Shown: piece after piece, positions 62,551 to 64,000 of the stretch | Layout of the letters: each line of letters opens with the position of its first letter | Position numbering within the stretch: the first letter of the stretch is position 1 | DNA from: Clostridiaceae bacterium | GTDB taxonomy: Bacteria > Bacillota > Clostridia > Lachnospirales > Lachnospiraceae | Length of the DNA stretch: 64,000 nt | Assembly (NCBI GenBank): GCA_902362725.1 | Contig: CABIXM010000013.1 | Location: 44,010-108,009 of the forward strand | Direction: 5' to 3' | Notes under the pieces: generated by a model | Told to the model about the DNA's origin: nothing | The model's input: the letters and a program-made list of their open reading frames with translations, nothing else | The model's database searches: none | Program-made: the position numbers and the translations under genes

Positions 62551-63717
62551 ATGGCAGAGCAGAAAAGAGATTACTACGAGGTTCTGGGCGTAGACAAGAA
62601 CGCCGATGATGCGACCATTAAAAAAGCATACCGTCAGTTGGCGAAAAAATACCACCCGGATATGAACCCCGGCGACAAAGAAGCAGAAGTGAAATTCAAA
62701 GAGGCTTCCGAGGCTTACGCAGTTTTAAGTGATCCGGATAAGAGACGCCAGTACGATCAGTTTGGCCATGCAGCCTTTGAGGGAGGCGCAGGCGGCGGTG
62801 CAGGCGGCTTCGGCGGCTTTGATTTCAACGGAGCGGATATGGGAGATATCTTCGGGGATATCTTTGGTGATCTCTTTGGAGGTAGCCGCGGCAGACGCGC
62901 CAACAACGGCCCCATGCAGGGGGCGAACCTTCGTACCCAGGTGCGTGTCACCTTTGAGGAAGCAGTTTTCGGCTGTGAGAAGGAGATTGAGCTGACCCTG
63001 AAGGATGAGTGCGGCAGCTGTCACGGAACCGGAGCGAAGCCGGGTACCTCGCCGGTAACCTGTCCGAAATGCGGCGGCAAGGGCCAGGTGGTTTACACCC
63101 AGCAGTCCATGTTTGGAATGGTGCAGAATGTACGTCCCTGTCCGGATTGTAACGGAACAGGAAAAATCATCAAGGAAAAGTGTCCGGACTGCTACGGAAC
63201 CGGTTACATTGCCAGCAAGAAGAAGATTTCTGTATCCATACCGGCCGGTATCGATAACGGACAGAGTATCCGCCTGAGAGGAAAAGGAGAGCCGGGCGTC
63301 AACGGCGGCCCCAGAGGCGATCTGCTGGTAGAAGTCATCGTGGCGCGCCACCCGATTTTCCAGCGGCAGGATATGAACATCTATTCCACAGCGCCTATCA
63401 GCTTCGCCACGGCGGCGCTGGGTGGCACTGTCCGCATCAAGACTGTGGACGGCGAGGTGGAGTACGACGTGAAGGCCGGAACCCAGACGGATACCAGAGT
63501 GCGTCTGAAGGGTAAGGGCGTTCCGTCCCTGCGGAATAAGAGCACCCGCGGCGACCACTATGTAACGCTGGTGGTTCAGGTGCCGACGGATCTGAGCAAG
63601 GACGCGAAAGAGGCGCTGCGCACTTATGATGATATTGTAAATGGTAAAAATCCGGAGAAGCCTGGCAAAGGAAAGAAAGGCTTTTTCGATAAAATGAAAG
63701 AGGCGCTGGACGAGTAA
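62551..63717 (+). CDS. dnaJ: Chaperone DnaJ (Hsp40, type I)
   Basis: The 388-residue protein has a J-domain (4-70) with HPD in [11 protein letters not shown] Gly/Phe-rich region follows (about 75-115). The zinc domain has four CxxCxGxG-type repeats ([32 protein letters not shown]), and the C-terminal substrate domain ends in a Lys/Gly-rich tail. DnaJ stimulates DnaK ATPase. It is the last gene of the heat-shock operon. SD GGAAG. Confidence 0.97.
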   Translation: MAEQKRDYYEVLGVDKNADDATIKKAYRQLAKKYHPDMNPGDKEAEVKFKEASEAYAVLSDPDKRRQYDQFGHAAFEGGAGGGAGGFGGFDFNGADMGDIFGDIFGDLFGGSRGRRANNGPMQGANLRTQVRVTFEEAVFGCEKEIELTLKDECGSCHGTGAKPGTSPVTCPKCGGKGQVVYTQQSMFGMVQNVRPCPDCNGTGKIIKEKCPDCYGTGYIASKKKISVSIPAGIDNGQSIRLRGKGEPGVNGGPRGDLLVEVIVARHPIFQRQDMNIYSTAPISFATAALGGTVRIKTVDGEVEYDVKAGTQTDTRVRLKGKGVPSLRNKSTRGDHYVTLVVQVPTDLSKDAKEALRTYDDIVNGKNPEKPGKGKKGFFDKMKEALDE

Positions 63718-63739
63718 GCCAGCGGGAAAAGTTAGAAAA

Positions 63740-63780
63740 AGACAGCGTGTTATGGAAAATGATAACACGCTGTCTTTTTT
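63740..63780 (+). terminator. Terminator of the heat-shock operon
   Basis: A perfect 14-bp stem AGACAGCGTGTTAT / ATAACACGCTGTCT is followed by T6. Repeat copy D begins in its T-run. Confidence 0.93.
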
Positions 63781-63923
63781 ATGGAATAGGAAATTCCGAT
63801 AGAATTCCCTATTCCATAAAAGCAAGCAGAGCTTGCAAAGATGCGCACTCGGCGCAGTGGTAGATGGTTGCCAAGGCAACCGCGCCTCGGCGCGAGAATG
63901 TGCCAACGGCACATTCTTTTTTA
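63775..63923 (+). repeat. Modular hairpin repeat, copy D
   Basis: It is near-identical to copy C (38825-38967). The same palindrome and stems occur in the same order, with differences mainly in hairpin loops (TGAA to CAAG, ATT to AAC). As in copy C, it directly follows a terminator and ends with its own T-run. The remaining bases to 64000 hold only a short GC-rich inverted repeat. Confidence 0.85.
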
Positions 63924-64000
63924 CTTTATAGGAAAGACCGCCTCCGGCGCTCTCTTGAACGAAAAAGGCCCGCGCGGAGGCGGGCATGAAAACGGGACGG

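Overview
The window looks like chromosome of a spore-forming, strictly anaerobic, low-GC-lineage Firmicute (class Clostridia, most like Lachnospiraceae). This rests on a complete Rnf complex, the sporulation genes gpr and spoIIP, an HrcA/CIRCE heat-shock operon, B. subtilis-type comEA/comEC, and strong Shine-Dalgarno sites before almost every gene. No rRNA, tRNA, CRISPR array or intact insertion sequence was recognised. The species cannot be named from the sequence alone.

Layout. (1) 1-2455: the end of one half and all of the other half of a heterodimeric ABC exporter with complementary degenerate sites. (2) 2.5-9.9 kb: an Rnf operon in the order rnfC, rnfD-rnfG (one fused gene), rnfE, rnfA, rnfB. 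It is followed by apbE, which attaches FMN to Rnf, a NusG-II-domain protein and a Gx-type membrane protein. (3) 10.2-23.2 kb: an accessory-looking island. A 2306-residue SLH-anchored surface protein is preceded by two tandem receiver-like proteins that lack the phospho-aspartate. Divergent from these is an operon of LytTR response regulator, membrane-anchored Ig-like surface protein and GHKL sensor kinase. The divergent intergenic region holds tandem LytTR-type direct repeats between two promoters, and two terminator hairpins lie in the leader of the pseudo-receiver operon. The island ends with a strong promoter and a candidate small RNA. (4) 23.3-29.7 kb: arginine biosynthesis, argG divergent from argC-GNAT-argJ-argB-argD, with several ARG boxes between them. 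(5) 29.7-37.7 kb: orphan solute-binding protein, small DMT transporter, comEA, an OmpR/HK two-component pair, a GerMN lipoprotein and comEC. (6) 37.7-44.3 kb: holA and rpsT on the minus strand, then gpr, spoIIP, a small membrane protein and an atypical P1B-like metal ATPase. (7) 44.4-55.4 kb: lepA, hemW, two paralogous polytopic GT-C-like proteins that bracket a HAD phosphatase and a MoxR/VWA pair, a small conserved protein and a PAP2 phosphatase. (8) 55.5-63.7 kb: clpB on the minus strand, then hrcA-grpE-dnaK-dnaJ under a perfect CIRCE operator.

The best candidate for an undescribed system is region 3. It appears to be a self-contained surface-display and signalling module whose giant protein is controlled by a LytTR/GHKL pair, with possible antitermination involving paired phosphorylation-dead receivers. 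Secondary signals are the RnfD-RnfG fusion, the GT-C/MoxR/VWA cluster, a modular family of hairpin repeats that sits at gene ends, and a 186-bp structured element upstream of hrcA.
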